Below are positions 5,472 to 6,053 of a DNA stretch of 6,053 bases, piece after piece. Source of the stretch: a bacterium (lineage in GTDB: Bacteria; Zixibacteria; MSB-5A5; GN15; FEB-12); assembly GCA_030668045.1 (NCBI GenBank), contig DAOUUR010000164.1, positions 1 to 6,053 on the forward strand, in the 5' to 3' direction. Under the pieces are notes generated by a model, which saw only the letters and a program-made list of their open reading frames with translations, had not been told where the DNA came from and did no database searches. Made by a program: the position numbers and the translations under genes. Each line of letters starts with the position of its first letter. The stretch's first letter is position 1.

Positions 5472-6053
5472 CTACTTGGTCGCGAAAGCATCTACAAAGT
5501 CGGCCAGGTCGGTCGCAATTTCCGAAGCTTTCTGATACCGCTCATCGGCCTTCTTCGCCAGAGAGCGTCCGATAATATGATCAAACAGCAGAGGAATCTG
5601 CGGATTGATCGTCGATGGTTTCTCCGGATCGTGGTTCAGGATGGCATAAATCAACGAAGTGATGTTCTCACCCTTGAAGGGACGACGGCCCAGAAGCATT
5701 TCGTACATGACCACGCCAAGCGAGAACAGATCAGCCCGTTTGTCAACAGTTTTGCCTTCCAGTTGTTCCGGCGAGATATAGTTCGGTGTGCCCATAGCGA
5801 TACCGGTTTTGGTCATGGAGTTGGAATCAACGCGGGCGATGCCGTAGTCCATCACCTTCACCTGGTAATTGGAGAGAACCATTAGGTTGGCCGGTTTGAT
5901 ATCGCGATGAACGATGCCGCGCTCATGTGCGTAGTCAAGGGCCGAGCATATCTGCATGATCATCTGGGCGATTATCTTGTAGTTGAACTTGACCTTCTTC
6001 TTGATCATGTCCTCAAGGGTGCGGCCCTCAAGATACTCCATTGCGATATACTG
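5472..6053 (-). CDS. Hanks-type Ser/Thr protein kinase, C-terminal part (5' end beyond window)
   Basis: The minus strand encodes the last 193 residues of a eukaryote-like Ser/Thr kinase. The frame stays open to the window edge, so an internal ATG (at 6041) is not the start. The visible part begins in the hinge (QYIAMEYLEGRTLEDM). It continues with the catalytic loop HRDIKPANLM at visible residues 49-58 (catalytic D51, K53, N56), then the metal-binding motif as DYG at 69-71 where DFG is usual. The activation segment has several Ser/Thr residues and ends in GTPNYISPEQ (88-97), followed by RADLFSLGVVMYEMLLGRRPF (106-126) of the C-lobe. All visible catalytic residues are present, so it should be active. 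The protein ends right after the kinase domain (DAFATK), with no C-terminal membrane helix or PASTA repeats. Any sensor or anchor would have to be N-terminal. The glycine loop and ATP-binding lysine are outside the window. Confidence 0.95.
   Translation of the reverse strand, partial: QYIAMEYLEGRTLEDMIKKKVKFNYKIIAQMIMQICSALDYAHERGIVHRDIKPANLMVLSNYQVKVMDYGIARVDSNSMTKTGIAMGTPNYISPEQLEGKTVDKRADLFSLGVVMYEMLLGRRPFKGENITSLIYAILNHDPEKPSTINPQIPLLFDHIIGRSLAKKADERYQKASEIATDLADFVDAFATK

Noticed and set aside
5358..5885. A 175-codon open frame on the plus strand opposite the kinase gene
   Set aside because: It is antisense to an unmistakable kinase domain, has no recognisable domain of its own, and begins at the previous gene's stop without a ribosome site.

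Overview
The window looks like a compact bacterial chromosome segment of core metabolism. It has a forward run of nine genes, a stem-loop, and a convergent, truncated protein kinase gene on the minus strand. I see no mobile element, CRISPR array, tRNA or rRNA. Base composition looks even (roughly half G+C by eye) and uniform, with no sign of recent transfer.

Layout. Positions 2-4610 hold seven forward genes that all overlap their neighbours: a TalC-type transaldolase, purB (adenylosuccinate lyase), psd (short-form phosphatidylserine decarboxylase), pssA (phosphatidylserine synthase), purS and purQ (two subunits of FGAM synthetase), and a small membrane protein resembling DUF4321. After a 27-base gap with a strong ribosome binding site comes tatA (twin-arginine translocation), then a 154-residue protein I do not recognise (4893-5357). 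A 13-bp perfect hairpin (5408-5437) lies between this gene and the end of a Ser/Thr protein kinase gene on the minus strand. The kinase gene runs off the right edge, so its N-lobe is missing.

How the genes work together. The purine genes cover two places in IMP/AMP synthesis: FGAR to FGAM (PurS and PurQ, with a PurL that is not in the window), and the two fumarate-releasing steps of PurB. The transaldolase belongs to the non-oxidative pentose phosphate pathway, which supplies ribose 5-phosphate for PRPP, so it fits a purine operon. PssA makes phosphatidylserine from CDP-diacylglycerol and Psd decarboxylates it to phosphatidylethanolamine, giving a two-gene PE module embedded in the purine genes. 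The unbroken stop/start overlaps imply one polycistronic, translationally coupled message.

Organism. A separate PurS points to the multi-subunit FGAM synthetase found in Gram-positives, archaea and many deep-branching bacteria, not the fused PurL of gamma- and betaproteobacteria. A PE pathway with a short Psd, a TatA and a Hanks-type kinase fit a Gram-negative-type bacterium, perhaps an uncultured lineage near the FCB group (for example Zixibacteria) or the former deltaproteobacteria. This placement is an inference with low confidence. I found no clearly new biological system. The most open items are the unrecognised 154-residue protein, the mixed purine/phospholipid operon, and the terminator-like hairpin without a clear U-tract.
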